Counted from the stretch's first letter, positions 12,477 through 21,094 are shown. The stretch: DNA of 64,000 bases from Roseobacter sp. MH60115 (GCF_015644665.1 NZ_JADOBQ010000006.1:124001-188000), one strand, 5' to 3'. Translations and numbers: made by a program. The notes: a model not told the origin generated them from the letters alone.

Positions 12477-12549
12477 GCTGCCCCGCAGATTTGCCTGCGG
12501 AACTTACTGTCACGAATTTACTTAAAAATTGCTAATACAGGTCCTGATC

Positions 12550-13002
12550 TCAGGCGCAGTCGGCCTGAAGCGCCTGTGTCATTGCCTCGCAGGCCGCCTC
12601 AATGCTCAGCAGAATAGAGGCATGACGGTTCTTGTAGTCCCGCGCGGGCTCCAACACCTCGAACCCGTCAAAGGGGGCGACAGGCACCGGGCCTGCGTCT
12701 TTCAGCATGGACCGCAGTTCGTCACGCGCCGCTTCAAGCTCCGGCAGGGTCCGGCCAATGATCGCACCGCCCGTGACGGCAGCCGCCGCTTGCCCCAGCG
12801 CACAGGCCTTCACATCCTGCGCATAGGCGCTGACCTGTCCGTTCTCGACATTCAGATCGACCGTGACGGCAGAACCGCAGAGGGGCGAGCGTTTCTTGAC
12901 CCGCGCCATCGGCGCATCAAGCTGTCCCAGATGCGGGATATCTGCCGCAAGGGCCAGAATACGGCCGGAATAGAGTTTGATCAGATCGTTTTCGCCAGAC
13001 AT
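12550..13002 (-). CDS. NifU-like iron-sulfur cluster scaffold domain protein
   Basis: This 150-residue protein resembles the IscU/NifU N-terminal domain. It shows KRSPLCGSAVTVDL (first cysteine), AYAQDVKACALGQAAAAV (second cysteine) and a third Cys in SIEAACEAMTQ. The third site deviates from the usual RxxCALLP pattern, so it may be a divergent or carrier-type scaffold. It is divergent from hisI; in Rhodobacteraceae this pair often neighbours each other. Probable cytoplasmic role in Fe-S cluster assembly. Confidence 0.8.
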   Translation of the reverse strand: MSGENDLIKLYSGRILALAADIPHLGQLDAPMARVKKRSPLCGSAVTVDLNVENGQVSAYAQDVKACALGQAAAAVTGGAIIGRTLPELEAARDELRSMLKDAGPVPVAPFDGFEVLEPARDYKNRHASILLSIEAACEAMTQALQADCA

Positions 13003-13079
13003 GGGACCCAGACGGCCTTCCGTTGTTTTCGACTTTCATACATAAGTCCTGACGCAGCAGATGCAAAAAGGTTTTTCGC

Positions 13080-13451
13080 ATGTCTCACGATCCCGTTCCC
13101 TTCGACCCCGACAGCCTGCGCTATAACGAAGCTGGTCTGATCCCCGCAATTGCGCAGGATGCCGACAATGGCGAGGTGCTGATGATGGCCTGGATGAACC
13201 GCGAGAGCGTGATGCAGACGCTTGCGACAGGCAAGGTCACCTATTGGAGCCGGTCGCGGCAGGCTTTCTGGATCAAGGGCGAGACCAGCGGACATCACCA
13301 GACGCTGGTGGACATGCGCGTGGACTGCGACCGCGATTGTCTATTAATGCAGGTCCAGCAGGTGGGCGCGGCCTGCCACACAGGTCGGCGCAGCTGTTTT
13401 TATACGGGCGTGTCCGAAGCTGGTGAGGTGGAACTGTCAAAGCCCCTGTGA
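13080..13451 (+). CDS. hisI: phosphoribosyl-AMP cyclohydrolase HisI
   Basis: HisI (123 residues) opens the purine ring of PR-AMP in histidine synthesis. Family motifs are [29 protein letters not shown], and the metal-binding cysteines in [10 protein letters not shown] and [12 protein letters not shown]. It is the stand-alone cyclohydrolase without the HisE domain, as usual in alphaproteobacteria. It overlaps the 3' end of the convergent gluQRS by 15 bases. Confidence 0.96.
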   Translation: MSHDPVPFDPDSLRYNEAGLIPAIAQDADNGEVLMMAWMNRESVMQTLATGKVTYWSRSRQAFWIKGETSGHHQTLVDMRVDCDRDCLLMQVQQVGAACHTGRRSCFYTGVSEAGEVELSKPL

Positions 13452-14327
13452 GCCTGCCGTCGAGGGCAGGCCCAGCATGCTACGAATGTCAGCGGGCTGC
13501 AGATCCTGATCGCGGTAGGTGGCCAGCGCACGGGCATCATCGCGCTTGGCCAGCCTCTTGCCAGCCTCATCCCGGATCAGCCGGTGGTGATGGTAAAGCG
13601 GTGTCGGCAGGTCCAGGAGATCCTGCAGGACCACGTGGATCGCCGTCGCCTCAAAGAGATCAGCGCCGCGCGTGACATGGGTGATGCCCTGCGCCGCGTC
13701 GTCCATCACGACCGACAGATGGTAAGAAGTGCCCATATCACGTCGGGACAAAACCACGTCTCCGACGTGCTGTATCAATTGATCGGGCGTCACGGTGATC
13801 AGGCCGGTTTCACCCCCGGGCCCCGCACCGGTTTCGGTATAGGCAAAGAGGCGCTGCGCCACGGCGCGGCGCATATCAAGCCGCAGCGCGCTGTCCCGGG
13901 GACGGTCTGTGCCGGGGGCGCGGGGGGTATCCCGGCAGGTGCCGGGGTAGATTAAGCCATCGGGGCCCATGGGCAGGGTCGCACCTTCCTGCGGGGCGGA
14001 CATCGCCTCCAGAATATCCCGGCGGTTGCAGCTGCAGGGGTAGAGCAGGCCCGCTTGCCACAACCGGTCCAGGGCGCTTTCATAGGCGGCCATGTTCTCC
14101 GACTGTCGCAACACGGGCCTCGGCCAGTCGAGGCCGAGCCACTGCAGATCCTCATAGATCTGCGCCTCCCATGCGGGCCGGGCGCGTGATGTATCGATAT
14201 CCTCGATCCGCAGCAGGAATTCACCCTCTGCCGCATGGGCCATGTCGTAGGCAACAAGCGCCGAGAAGGCATGACCAAGATGCAGAGGCCCCGTCGGGGA
14301 TGGGGCAAACCGGGTGCGGATTGTCAA
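13437..14327 (-). CDS. gluQ: glutamyl-Q tRNA(Asp) synthetase GluQRS
   Basis: This 296-residue protein is a truncated class I glutamyl-tRNA synthetase without an anticodon-binding domain, matching GluQRS, which attaches Glu to queuosine of tRNA-Asp. The N-terminal [19 protein letters not shown] contains the HIGH-like motif. A zinc-binding region includes [10 protein letters not shown]. The KMSKS counterpart is degenerate ([10 protein letters not shown]), as in this family. Its start overlaps the stop of the upstream methyltransferase by four bases. Confidence 0.93.
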   Translation of the reverse strand: MTIRTRFAPSPTGPLHLGHAFSALVAYDMAHAAEGEFLLRIEDIDTSRARPAWEAQIYEDLQWLGLDWPRPVLRQSENMAAYESALDRLWQAGLLYPCSCNRRDILEAMSAPQEGATLPMGPDGLIYPGTCRDTPRAPGTDRPRDSALRLDMRRAVAQRLFAYTETGAGPGGETGLITVTPDQLIQHVGDVVLSRRDMGTSYHLSVVMDDAAQGITHVTRGADLFEATAIHVVLQDLLDLPTPLYHHHRLIRDEAGKRLAKRDDARALATYRDQDLQPADIRSMLGLPSTAGSQGL

Positions 14328-14938
14328 TTTTTCTCAAGCACGTAGACGTTGGAGTTCAAGTTGATACCGGGTAAATGCGGGCCGCTTTCGCGAAACAGCA
14401 AACGGGCGGCACCGCAGTCGATCCACTCGCAGAGACGGGCTTCGTTTGTGCGGTCCTGCAGAGCGTGATCATTCAGCGACAGGACCAGAAAACCCCCCGG
14501 TGCCAGGGCTTTCATCAGGTCGTCAAACACCGAAATGGGGGCCGCCCCAGCGCCGATCACACCGATGGCGGCAATCGCGGCATAATCGCCCGGCGTGACG
14601 GGGAGCGGCGCATCCGCCTCGATCACCGTGAGGGTGCGGTAGAGCCTTTTGGCGCGGGCCTTGGCCAACATCTCTTCGGACAGATCCACTCCGTCGATGG
14701 TGGCAAACCCGGCAAGCTTCAGCGCCAGCCCCGAAAGCCCGGTACCACAGCCGAAATCCAGCACCGGCAGGGTCTGATCCTTCATGAATCGCGCCAGAGC
14801 ATCGGCGCATCTGCCGGGCGTCGCATAGCCCTGACTGCTCACTTCGGCGTCGTAGCTGGCCGACCAGTCATCGTAGAGAGTGCGTGTTTCATCCGCGTCG
14901 CGGGCGTCGTAGACCTTGTCCAGAAATTTTTGTGTCAT
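14324..14938 (-). CDS. class I SAM-dependent methyltransferase
   Basis: The start is at the ATG giving MTQKFLDKVYDARD; a longer reading frame would add 52 residues of non-conserved sequence. The 204-residue product has the Rossmann-type SAM motif VLDFGCGTGLSGLAL, the acidic second strand in IDGVDLSEEMLAKA, and a later LAPGGFLVLSLN strand. Substrate cannot be told from the sequence. It is cotranscribed with gluQRS and lies downstream of trmFO, so a link with tRNA modification is possible but unproven. Confidence 0.87.
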   Translation of the reverse strand: MTQKFLDKVYDARDADETRTLYDDWSASYDAEVSSQGYATPGRCADALARFMKDQTLPVLDFGCGTGLSGLALKLAGFATIDGVDLSEEMLAKARAKRLYRTLTVIEADAPLPVTPGDYAAIAAIGVIGAGAAPISVFDDLMKALAPGGFLVLSLNDHALQDRTNEARLCEWIDCGAARLLFRESGPHLPGINLNSNVYVLEKN

Positions 14939-14960
14939 GGCCCAAGGGTAACCGGCTTGG

Positions 14961-16325
14961 CTAGGCGGCGTCCAGTGCGCCGGTGCCAAGCCACTTATGC
15001 CAAGCCGCCTTGGCCCGGTCCGTATAGGCCTTGTAGCGGTCCTTGCGGCCACGTCTGCCGCCCTTGAGGCCCTCAACCGGGGGGAAGAGGCCAAAGTTCA
15101 CATTCATCGGCTGGAAGGTCTTGGCCTCGGCCCCGCCGCTGATATGTGTGATCAGCGCGCCGGTCGCCGTGCTGGGGGGTGGCGTCTCCATCGGGCCGCC
15201 CAAAATGGCACTGGCCGCCAGACGCCCCGCCAACAAGCCCATGGCAGCGGATTCCACATAACCTTCGACCCCGGTGATCTGCCCGGCAAAGCGAATGTTC
15301 GGACGCGAGCGCAGCCGCATCTGCCCGTCGAGCAACGTTGGGGAATTCAGGAAGGTATTGCGGTGGATACCGCCCAGCCGGGCAAAGCTCGCATTCTCCA
15401 GGCCCGGAATACGTTTGAAAACATCCGTTTGTGCGCCGTATTTCATCTTGGTCTGAAAGCCAACGATATTATAAAGCGTGCCGAGCTTATTGTCGCGGCG
15501 CAGCTGCACCACCGCATAGGGTTTCACGTCCGGCTGATGCGGGTTGGTCAGGCCAACGGGCTTCATCGGGCCAAAGCGCAGGGTCTCGCGCCCGCGCTCC
15601 GCCATCACCTCGATGGGCAGGCACCCGTCGAAATACCCGGCTGTTTCGCCTTCGTGGAACTCGGTCTTGTCGGCGGCCATCAGCGCATCGATGAACCCTT
15701 CGTACTGGTCGCGGTCCATCGGGCAATTGAGATAGGCGGTGCGCTCTTCCTCCGTCTCGCCCTTGTCATAGCGCGACTGCATCCAGGCGCGCGACATGTC
15801 GATGCTGTCGAAATAGACAATCGGGGCGATGGCATCGAAGAAGGCCAGCGCCTCGGCCCCGGTTTCTGCTGCGATGGCCTGTCCCAGCGCGCTGGAGGTC
15901 AGCGGGCCGGTGGCGATGATCCATTGGCCGTCGCTGGGCAGCTCGGTGATCTCGCCATATTCGACACGCACATTCGAGTGCGCGACCAGCGCATCGGTGA
16001 CAGATTGCGCAAAGGGATCCCGGTCCACGGCCAGCGCGCCACCTGCGGGCAGGCGGTGTTTGTCGGCCATCTGCATGATCAACCCGCCCGCAGCGCGCAT
16101 TTCCCAATGCAAGAGCCCAACGGCGTTTTGTTCATTGTCGTCGGAGCGAAAGGAGTTGGAGCAGACCATCTCGCCCAGAAGGCCGGTCTGATGCGCGAAT
16201 GTGCCGACCTTGGGGCGCATTTCATGCAAGACGACCTGCACACCCATATGCGCCGCCTGCCAGGCTGCTTCCGATCCGGCCATGCCGCCACCGACGATAT
16301 GCAATTCTTCTGTCATGTCCGCCAT
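14961..16325 (-). CDS. trmFO: methylenetetrahydrofolate--tRNA (uracil-5-)-methyltransferase TrmFO
   Basis: TrmFO forms m5U54 in the T loop of tRNA using methylene-THF and FADH2. The FAD-binding N-terminus is [20 protein letters not shown] conserved [12 protein letters not shown] carries one of the functional cysteines, and [20 protein letters not shown] and [12 protein letters not shown] are family hallmarks. I use the ATG giving MADMTEEL; a second ATG three codons later (16316) is equally possible. The frame stays open upstream to 16574, but those residues are Arg/Pro-rich and look non-coding. A long foldable leader precedes the gene. Confidence 0.93.
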   Translation of the reverse strand: MADMTEELHIVGGGMAGSEAAWQAAHMGVQVVLHEMRPKVGTFAHQTGLLGEMVCSNSFRSDDNEQNAVGLLHWEMRAAGGLIMQMADKHRLPAGGALAVDRDPFAQSVTDALVAHSNVRVEYGEITELPSDGQWIIATGPLTSSALGQAIAAETGAEALAFFDAIAPIVYFDSIDMSRAWMQSRYDKGETEEERTAYLNCPMDRDQYEGFIDALMAADKTEFHEGETAGYFDGCLPIEVMAERGRETLRFGPMKPVGLTNPHQPDVKPYAVVQLRRDNKLGTLYNIVGFQTKMKYGAQTDVFKRIPGLENASFARLGGIHRNTFLNSPTLLDGQMRLRSRPNIRFAGQITGVEGYVESAAMGLLAGRLAASAILGGPMETPPPSTATGALITHISGGAEAKTFQPMNVNFGLFPPVEGLKGGRRGRKDRYKAYTDRAKAAWHKWLGTGALDAA

Positions 16326-16397
16326 GTAAGGCAGGCCCCGATCCGGCGCAACCGCAACGGCGGGGGATACCTGTCTGAACATCAATCCGGGAAGGGG

Positions 16398-16478
16398 GTT
16401 TCGGGGGCGCCGCGACGGGAATGGTGCACCAGCGAGAGACTGGTGTGGAGGAACCTTCCGCCCACGGCGACCCGAAAA
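16398..16478. ncRNA. candidate structured leader between trmFO and the thioesterase gene
   Basis: The 346-base gap (16326-16671) holds a compact foldable block. The outer arms TTTCGGG and CCCGAAA (about 16399-16405 and 16470-16476) close it, an inner CGCCG/CGGCG-type pairing follows, and two adjacent hairpins lie inside: CACCAG/CTGGTG and GTGG-GGAA/TTCC-CCAC. Either strand could fold this way. On the minus strand it would be in the trmFO leader, downstream of a TATAAT at about 16526-16531. I do not recognise it as a known riboswitch. The rest of the gap shows nothing clear. Confidence 0.35.
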
Positions 16479-16671
16479 CATCAAGACGTTTCCGCCTTGC
16501 CCTTTAATTGCCACCTTGCCGCCCGAATTATAAGGGCCGCCGGTCGAAACTCTGCTGCGCCGAATTGGAAACAATGGCGCGACGTGGCGTCAAATGTTCG
16601 CACGCGCCAGGCTGGCTTGCCCTGCGGATTGAATTCGCTCAACCTGCCCTCGGGGCAAGGGGAGCATGTGC

Positions 16672-17103
16672 ATGGACATCAAAATGGACGCGGCCGCGTT
16701 GAATAGCTTTCTCGATCAGGTGTTTGAGCAGGTGGCCGATGACTTCACCGTCGAGGAGGTGGCGCCCGAGGCGCTGACCGTGCGCCTGACTGTCAGCGAC
16801 AAGCATCTGCGTCCGGGCGGCACTGTTTCGGGCCCGACGATGTTCGCACTGGCAGACGTCGGGGCCTATCTCATCACGCTGGCGCGGATCGGCCCACAGG
16901 CGCTGGCGGTGACGACCAATTGCACGATCGACTTCATGCGCAAACCGGCGGCGGGGGTCGACCTGATCGGCAAAGTGCGGTTGCTGAAGCTTGGCAGGCA
17001 GTTGTCGGTCAGCGATGTGTTGATCTATTCCGAAGGCGTCGACGCGCCCGTTGCCCGGGCGAGCCTCACCTACGCCATTCCACCGGCAAAAGCGCCCGCG
17101 TAA
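16672..17103 (+). CDS. PaaI-family hotdog thioesterase
   Basis: This product of about 143 residues is a 4HBT/PaaI-type acyl-CoA thioesterase. It contains the family segment GGTVSGPTMFALADVGAYL, with the catalytic acidic residue in the central helix, and a TTNCTIDFMRKPAAG strand. I chose the second of two close ATGs because AAGGGGAG lies 7 bases before it; the first (16666) would be only one base from this site. Substrate unknown. Expected to be a cytoplasmic tetramer. Confidence 0.85.
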   Translation: MDIKMDAAALNSFLDQVFEQVADDFTVEEVAPEALTVRLTVSDKHLRPGGTVSGPTMFALADVGAYLITLARIGPQALAVTTNCTIDFMRKPAAGVDLIGKVRLLKLGRQLSVSDVLIYSEGVDAPVARASLTYAIPPAKAPA

Positions 17104-17161
17104 CAGGGTCTTGTTCAACCGGTGCCAATCTGGTCATCTCTGGCCTGAAAACGGGGGAACC

Positions 17162-18094
17162 ATGTCGGACTGGATCACGCTGGACTGTACGGGCACGCCG
17201 CATTGTCGGCATGAAAACGGGTTTGCGGCCCTGGACGGCAAATTCTACCTTTTTGGCGGGCGGCGCATTCAGCCGGTCGACATCTTTGATCCCAAGACCA
17301 ACACCTGGACATCCGCGTCCCCGCCACCGATGGAAATCCACCACTTTCAACCGGTCATCGTCGGGCGCGAAATCTGGCTGCTGGGCACGATGACGGGGGA
17401 GTTCCCGCGCGAAACGCCGCTGGAGACGGTCTATATCTATCAGCCCGATAGCGACACCTGGAAAGAGGGGCCGCGCATCCCGCACGCGCGGCGGCGCGGG
17501 GCGGCGGGCTGTGCGCTGCACGCGGACGGCTGGATTTATGTGGTCGGCGGGATCATCGACGGGCATCACTCCGGCACCCAGGCCTGGTTCGACCGGATCA
17601 ACCCGGAGACGGGCGAGTGGCAGGTGCTGCCCGATGCGCCGAACAAGCGCGACCACGCGCCCTGCGCCATCGTGGGGGATAAATTGTACTTCTTTGGTGG
17701 GCGGGAGACCGGGCGCCACAACGGGCAGGACTATGATGCGCTGTTCTTTGCCACGATCGGCGATGTGGATGTCTATGATTTCACGACCGGCACATGGTCC
17801 GTCCATGATGAACCCTTGCCCATTGAAACCGCGGCCGGCGGCACCGGGGTGATCGACGGCAAAATCCACTATGTGGGGGGCGAGGCCGGGCGCATGGAGG
17901 CCTTTGTGGAGATGCAGATATTCGATGCGGCCAAAGGCACATGGCGCATGGGTCCGAGCCTCAACCGCGCGCGGCACGGGACAAACTGCTGTGTGCATGA
18001 TCGCAAGCTCTGGATCGCGGCGGGCAGCGGCGCACGCGGCGGTGAGCCGGAGCTGACCAGCATTGAATGCATCGAGGTCCCCGAGGCACCATAA
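17162..18094 (+). CDS. kelch-repeat beta-propeller protein
   Basis: The 310-residue protein is built of kelch-like repeats, each with a Gly-Gly doublet and a distant Trp: FYLFGGRRIQPVDIFDPKT, WIYVVGGIIDGH, LYFFGGRETGRH, IHYVGGEAGRMEA, and the repeated xxTWxxG pattern (TNTWTSAS, SDTWKEGP, TGTWSVHD, KGTWRMGP). It is expected to fold as a six- or seven-bladed propeller. There is no signal peptide, so it is likely cytoplasmic. Function is unknown. It ends directly before a strong terminator. Confidence 0.85.
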   Translation: MSDWITLDCTGTPHCRHENGFAALDGKFYLFGGRRIQPVDIFDPKTNTWTSASPPPMEIHHFQPVIVGREIWLLGTMTGEFPRETPLETVYIYQPDSDTWKEGPRIPHARRRGAAGCALHADGWIYVVGGIIDGHHSGTQAWFDRINPETGEWQVLPDAPNKRDHAPCAIVGDKLYFFGGRETGRHNGQDYDALFFATIGDVDVYDFTTGTWSVHDEPLPIETAAGGTGVIDGKIHYVGGEAGRMEAFVEMQIFDAAKGTWRMGPSLNRARHGTNCCVHDRKLWIAAGSGARGGEPELTSIECIEVPEAP

Positions 18095-18097
18095 AAA

Positions 18098-18121
18098 AAG
18101 GCCGGGATAAAACCCGGCCTT
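18098..18121. terminator. bidirectional terminator between kelch gene and DUF1127 gene
   Basis: The perfect 9-bp arms AAGGCCGGG and CCCGGCCTT enclose an ATAAAA loop. On the minus strand the stem is followed by seven T residues, making it a good terminator for the DUF1127 gene. On the plus strand it sits 4 bases after the kelch stop. Confidence 0.85.
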
Positions 18122-18152
18122 AAGGAAGAGGTCTGGTCGCGTACCGGGGAGG

Positions 18153-18386
18153 TTACGCGCGCCAGAACACCTTGGCTGCCTCATCACGAGCCTGCCTTGG
18201 TGTCAGTCCCACATCGTCCAGCTGCCAGACCGTCAACTGTTTCAGCGCGCGTCTGGTACGATAGCGTGTGGCCCATTTCGTCACGCAGACAGCAAACTCA
18301 ATCGCGATGATGGCCAGTGTTGGCATCTCCTTGACCTCATTGAGAAAGGCCAGGGTCCGGGGCGATGGTGTCTGTGCGTGTGCCAT
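18153..18386 (-). CDS. DUF1127 small protein
   Basis: This 77-residue protein carries at its C-terminus the DUF1127 pattern RRALKQLTVWQLDDVGLTPR followed by QARDEAAKVF. A hydrophobic helix lies upstream (LAIIAIEFAVCVTKW). The start follows an AGGAGA ribosome binding site. DUF1127 proteins are small, Arg-rich and often stress-related; some members bind RNA or influence phosphate and sRNA metabolism. It is divergently transcribed from the MocR regulator, with an operator-like repeat between them. Confidence 0.85.
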   Translation of the reverse strand: MAHAQTPSPRTLAFLNEVKEMPTLAIIAIEFAVCVTKWATRYRTRRALKQLTVWQLDDVGLTPRQARDEAAKVFWRA

Positions 18387-18400
18387 GGGAAATCTCCTAA

Positions 18401-18416
18401 ATTGTATTGACACAAT
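18401..18416. promoter_or_regulatory. inverted repeat ATTGT-N6-ACAAT with TTGACA
   Basis: The 5-bp arms ATTGT and ACAAT flank a 6-base spacer that overlaps a perfect -35 hexamer TTGACA (18407-18412) oriented toward the MocR gene. It resembles the site at 18475-18491 but with one base less spacing. It lies 15 bases upstream of the divergent DUF1127 start. Confidence 0.45.
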
Positions 18417-18474
18417 ATAGCGGTATAGCTATGCAATATTGATACGATAACTGATACAAACGCGCTAGGAAAAC

Positions 18475-18491
18475 ATTGTAATGGGTACAAT
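18475..18491. promoter_or_regulatory. palindrome ATTGTA-N5-TACAAT over the MocR start codon
   Basis: A perfect 6-bp inverted repeat with a 5-base spacer contains the ATG of the MocR gene in its spacer. A dimeric regulator bound here would block transcription or initiation, pointing to autoregulation. Confidence 0.55.
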
Positions 18492-19896
18492 TTGGCAACC
18501 AATGCTGATCGACGGGCAGGGCCCAAAGTATCAATCGGTTGTAAACAGTATCCGACAGGGGATAGGGGTCGGCGATCTGAAACCCGGTGACAAGCTGCCG
18601 CCGGTGCGCGATCTGGCCTGGAAGCTGAGCATCACCCCCGGCACCGTGGCCCGCGCCTACACGATCCTGACGGACGAGGGCACTCTGACCGCAGAGGTTG
18701 GGCGTGGCACCTTCGTCGCGCCGCCGCGCACCATGCAAGTCTCGGATGCGCCCATCGAAATCGACGTCATATCGCATACTGCAGAGGCAGATGGCGACCA
18801 GCACAATGTCAGCCTGTTCTCGCCGCATCTGCCCTGCGTCGGGCAGGACAAGGTGATCCGGCAGCTGATGGCGCAGGTGGCGCAGGATCCGCCCTCGGGG
18901 GTCATGCATTATCCCAGCCGCACCAGTGCCCGCGCGGCGCGCGAAGCGGTGGTGCACTGGCTCAAGGGCACACCGCTGGGGCCGCTGCGCGAAAAGGATG
19001 TCGTCCTGTCCCACGGCGGGCAAAACGGGATCATGCTGATTTTTCAATCCATCCTGGAAGGGCGCCGCCCGACCGTGCTGATCGAGGAACTCGCCTATCC
19101 CGGATTTCGACGGGCCGCAGAACTGCTGCGCGCCGATGTGGTACCGGTGGCCATGGATGAGGACGGCGTGATCCCCGAGGCGCTGGAAGCTGCTGCCCGC
19201 GCCCATGATGCGCAGGTATTCTGCACCTCACCAGAGGTACATAATCCCACGGGCGGGTTCACCCCCGTGGCGCGGCGCGAAGAGATTGCGAAAATCGCCC
19301 GGAAACATGACTTTCAGATTGTGGAAGACGATTGCTACCGCATGGGCGTGAACCGGGCCCCCTCCTACCGGATGCTGGCGCCGGGACGGGGGTGGTATGT
19401 GTCCTCCATCGCCAAGACCATCACGCCGTCCTTGCGGTTCGGTTTCGCGATCGCCCCCGAAGGCAAATCCTCGGTCCTGCGCCGCACGGCGGAGCACAGT
19501 TTTTTCGGGCTGGCCACGCCGCTGACGGATCTCTGCGCTGGCTTGCTGACCCACCCGCAGATCGACGCGCTGACCGAGCAGACGCGCAAGGCGTTCAATA
19601 CCTATGTGCAAAGTGCCGTGAATGTGCTTGGTGCTTATGATCTGGTCTGGCGGCCAGATGTCCCGTTCCTCTGGCTGCGGCTGCCGATGGGGTGGCGGGC
19701 AGGGGCCTTCTGTCAGGCCGCAGAAGCAGAGGGCATCCAGATACGGACGGCCGAGGAATTCGTCTGCCGCGACGCCCGCGCCCCGCATGCGGTGCGTATG
19801 GCGGTCAATGCGGGTGTGTCCCTGAAAAGCTTTGAGGCCGCGATGATGCGCCTGCGCGACCTGCTCGACAGCCCGCCGGAGCAGCTCAGCGTTTGA
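18481..19896 (+). CDS. MocR-type (GntR-HTH / aminotransferase-like) transcriptional regulator
   Basis: The 471-residue protein fuses an N-terminal GntR winged helix (residues about 10-80: LPPVRDLAWKLSITPGTVAR, AYTILTDEGTLTAEVGRGTF) to a fold-type I aminotransferase-like domain. The PLP-binding Lys is probably Lys312 in SSIAKTITPSLRFGF, and CTSPEVHNPTGGF is the usual preceding motif. MocR regulators sense PLP or amino-compound ligands and often act on a neighbouring divergent gene and on themselves. Here the divergent neighbour is a DUF1127 gene rather than a metabolic enzyme. Target pathway unknown. Confidence 0.92.
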   Translation: MGTIWQPMLIDGQGPKYQSVVNSIRQGIGVGDLKPGDKLPPVRDLAWKLSITPGTVARAYTILTDEGTLTAEVGRGTFVAPPRTMQVSDAPIEIDVISHTAEADGDQHNVSLFSPHLPCVGQDKVIRQLMAQVAQDPPSGVMHYPSRTSARAAREAVVHWLKGTPLGPLREKDVVLSHGGQNGIMLIFQSILEGRRPTVLIEELAYPGFRRAAELLRADVVPVAMDEDGVIPEALEAAARAHDAQVFCTSPEVHNPTGGFTPVARREEIAKIARKHDFQIVEDDCYRMGVNRAPSYRMLAPGRGWYVSSIAKTITPSLRFGFAIAPEGKSSVLRRTAEHSFFGLATPLTDLCAGLLTHPQIDALTEQTRKAFNTYVQSAVNVLGAYDLVWRPDVPFLWLRLPMGWRAGAFCQAAEAEGIQIRTAEEFVCRDARAPHAVRMAVNAGVSLKSFEAAMMRLRDLLDSPPEQLSV

Positions 19897-19932
19897 GTTA
19901 TAGCGCGGTGACACTTCCAGAAAGCCCGGCAA

Positions 19933-19945
19933 AGAAGTAACTTCT
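19933..19945. promoter_or_regulatory. 13-bp palindrome upstream of the HEPN-like gene
   Basis: AGAAGT-A-ACTTCT is a perfect 6+1+6 inverted repeat, 34 bases before the start of the AT-richer downstream gene. It is a possible operator for self-repression. Confidence 0.4.
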
Positions 19946-19979
19946 GATCTAGGAAGCGCTCCAACACCGAAGGCCATTG

Positions 19980-20792
19980 ATGATACGAATTGCAATGCCA
20001 TGGATTATTGATGCAACAGCGAAGTTTGACCAGCTTCAGAGCGTCAATGACAGCATGGACAAGACTGACCTATACATTCATTTGGCTATGGCGAAGACTG
20101 CGTTGGATCAACTGTATGTAGACAGTATTTACAGATCATACTTGCGGGTTTCGTCGCAAAAAGCTCATGAGCTAGCACAGCGCCTACAGTCGTTAACTGA
20201 CGATTTGAACGAGAACTGGGAAACAGAAATTGAGGCCTGGCGCATTGCGGCAATTCGTTCTGAAGCGCAGACATTTCAGCAAATACTCACGTCCGAACTA
20301 GGAACCCTCCCAAGCTTTCTTGTTCTACCAAAAGGCGGTTTCGATGTAGGGTTTTTGACTGAGCAGGGTGAGTCAATGTTCCCAGCAGACACTGCGGAAA
20401 AAGTTCCGGGTACTTTAGCCGATATGAAGCAAGCCGCTAAGGCGCTTGCTTACGAACTTCCAACTGCGAGCGGATTTCATATCTTCCGAGTTCTAGAAGC
20501 CGTTTTGCGCGCATATTGGGATCAAGTAGCCGATGGCAAAGCTCACCCGCAATCCAAGACGATAGGAATGTACGCAGAGGGCCTACGGAAAGGTCAGCAT
20601 GGGGACGCAAAAGTTTGGGAGGCATTGAAACAGGTTAAGGATCTTCATCGAAACCCGCTGGCTCACCCAGAAGTCATCTTGAGCACTGAAGAAGCAATTG
20701 GGATTGTAGGAATTGCATATAGCGTCATTGGCGAAATGCTCCGCTCCATGCCAGATGCACCCGCAACCACGGCCAGTCCTCCAGCGTCCTAA
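19980..20792 (+). CDS. HEPN-like protein with R-N-x3-H motif, unknown function
   Basis: The 270-residue product is not one I recognise as a named family. Near its C-terminus DLHRNPLAHPEV provides R224-N225-x3-H229, the R-polar-x3-6-H motif of HEPN ribonuclease domains, placed in a helical region as expected (LKQVKDLHRN and EEAIGIVGIAYSVIGEML). The N-terminal 110 residues are helical. The start is the ATG after a GAAGG site; an in-frame TTG lies directly before it. Codon use and base composition are visibly more AT-rich than neighbours, suggesting recent acquisition between the MocR gene and rplM. HEPN proteins often act as toxins or antiphage RNases. No antitoxin-like partner (MNT nucleotidyltransferase) is next to it. 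Confidence 0.6.
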   Translation: MIRIAMPWIIDATAKFDQLQSVNDSMDKTDLYIHLAMAKTALDQLYVDSIYRSYLRVSSQKAHELAQRLQSLTDDLNENWETEIEAWRIAAIRSEAQTFQQILTSELGTLPSFLVLPKGGFDVGFLTEQGESMFPADTAEKVPGTLADMKQAAKALAYELPTASGFHIFRVLEAVLRAYWDQVADGKAHPQSKTIGMYAEGLRKGQHGDAKVWEALKQVKDLHRNPLAHPEVILSTEEAIGIVGIAYSVIGEMLRSMPDAPATTASPPAS

Positions 20793-21094
20793 GCATCGCG
20801 CCCGCATTTAAACGAACTGCTTGGGAAAGGTCTACATCCCGTGATCTGGATTTGACGTTAGGTGTAGCCGTACGCGTCGCATATCGCAGAGCCTTCTGAT
20901 ACGATGCAATGGTTGCGACTGAACAAGTCATGAAGTCATTGGGGTAAGATAATACCTTATTTTTAAACCATTGATATATATAGATATTACATGATCTCTG
21001 CCGCTTGACCCGCAATTTGGCTGCTGTATAACCCCCCAATCGAATTCGGGCTGATGCGATAGCACAGTCTTTCACCTCAAACGGGGAACCATCC
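20793..21094. other. AT-rich intergenic region upstream of rplM
   Basis: About 300 bases without a convincing gene. The middle part (20940-20995) is AT-rich (TTGATATATATAGATATTAC). The 3' end carries the rplM promoter. I see no direct repeats or inverted ends that would mark an inserted element. Confidence 0.6.
21005..21032 (+). promoter_or_regulatory. sigma-70-type promoter for rplM-rpsI
   Basis: TTGACC (21005-21010) and TATAAC (21027-21032) are separated by 16 bases and lie about 60 bases before the rplM start. Each hexamer is one base off consensus, fitting a strong ribosomal protein promoter. Confidence 0.65.

Noticed and set aside
12483-12549. CtrA box upstream of the chemoreceptor gene
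   Set aside because: A TTAG and a TTAA occur with six-base spacing instead of seven, and the first half site is mismatched.
16398-16478. cobalamin riboswitch (GGGAA-GGTG like fragment)
   Set aside because: Only a short GGGAATGGTG match; the downstream CCCCGCAACTG and GCCACTG elements are absent, and neither flanking gene is B12-related.
14997-16706. 569-codon plus-strand frame opposite trmFO
   Set aside because: It is antisense to a well-supported trmFO with low-complexity composition; no motif.
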